Shown: piece after piece, positions 5,627 to 5,668 of the stretch
Position numbering within the stretch: the first letter of the stretch is position 1
How the letters are laid out: every line of letters starts with the position of its first letter
Source of the DNA: Hippea sp964442345
GTDB taxonomy: Bacteria > Campylobacterota_A > Desulfurellia > Desulfurellales > Hippeaceae
Assembly (NCBI GenBank): GCA_964442345.1
Contig: CAYTZD010000067.1
Coordinates: forward strand, 1 to 5,668
DNA: 5,668 nucleotides
Direction: 5' to 3'
Translations under genes and position numbers: made by a program
The notes under the pieces: generated by a model
What the model was told of the DNA's origin: nothing
What the model saw: only the letters and a program-made list of their open reading frames with translations
The model's database searches: none

Positions 5627-5668
5627 AACAAAAATTTGCAAAATTTAATAAAATAATTAAGATAGGAT
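5627..5668. other. AT-rich spacer after trpB, no gene or terminator seen
   Basis: The last 42 bases are very AT-rich and contain no hairpin with a T-tract, so the operon transcript probably continues. The near-palindrome AAATTTGCAAAATTT (5632-5646) is too weak to call. A TTGCAA (5636-5641) and TAAGAT (5658-5663) pair, 16 bases apart, resembles a poor sigma-70 promoter, but in DNA this AT-rich it may be chance. trpA or another gene could begin just beyond the edge. Confidence 0.4.

Noticed and set aside
5636..5663. Possible promoter TTGCAA - 16 bases - TAAGAT after trpB
   Set aside because: Both boxes match consensus at only four of six positions in very AT-rich DNA, and the downstream gene is not visible. 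Chance is a sufficient explanation.

Overview
The window holds a nearly complete tryptophan biosynthesis operon on the + strand, in the order trpE-trpG-trpD-trpC-trpF-trpB, preceded by an RNA attenuator of about 190 bases. The DNA is AT-rich and the proteins are rich in Lys, Glu and Ile, with strong Shine-Dalgarno sites of the AAGGAG or GGAGG kind. This suggests an AT-rich, possibly thermophilic bacterium. A Hippea/Desulfurella-like organism or another deep-branching AT-rich lineage is a guess from overall character, not from any search.

Leader (1-195). The window opens inside a leader peptide reading ...NNWWWQDS-stop, with three consecutive Trp codons. Downstream are mutually exclusive hairpins: a 1:2 hairpin (21-46), a perfect 12-bp 2:3 antiterminator (35-46 with 88-99), and a long intrinsic terminator (66-128). 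A second complete intrinsic terminator (135-177) follows before the trpE ribosome binding site. The two terminators look like diverged tandem copies. The 3' half of the first can pair over 18 contiguous positions with the 5' half of the second. This predicts a two-stage coupled attenuator in which one ribosome-stalling event opens both gates. It is the most interesting element in the window.

Structural genes (196-5626). TrpE and TrpG form anthranilate synthase. TrpD adds the phosphoribosyl group, TrpF isomerises, TrpC closes the indole ring to give indole-3-glycerol phosphate, and TrpB joins indole to serine. All are separate monofunctional proteins, each with its main catalytic residues. Every one of the five gene junctions overlaps, by 17, 8, 1, 11 and 4 bases, and each downstream gene has its own Shine-Dalgarno site inside the gene before it. 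This is an unusually tight, probably translationally coupled transcript. TrpF is short and lacks a usual QLHG-type motif.

3' end (5627-5668). Only 42 bases follow trpB. There is no terminator hairpin and no gene start. trpA, the usual partner of trpB, is not in the window and could begin just beyond it.
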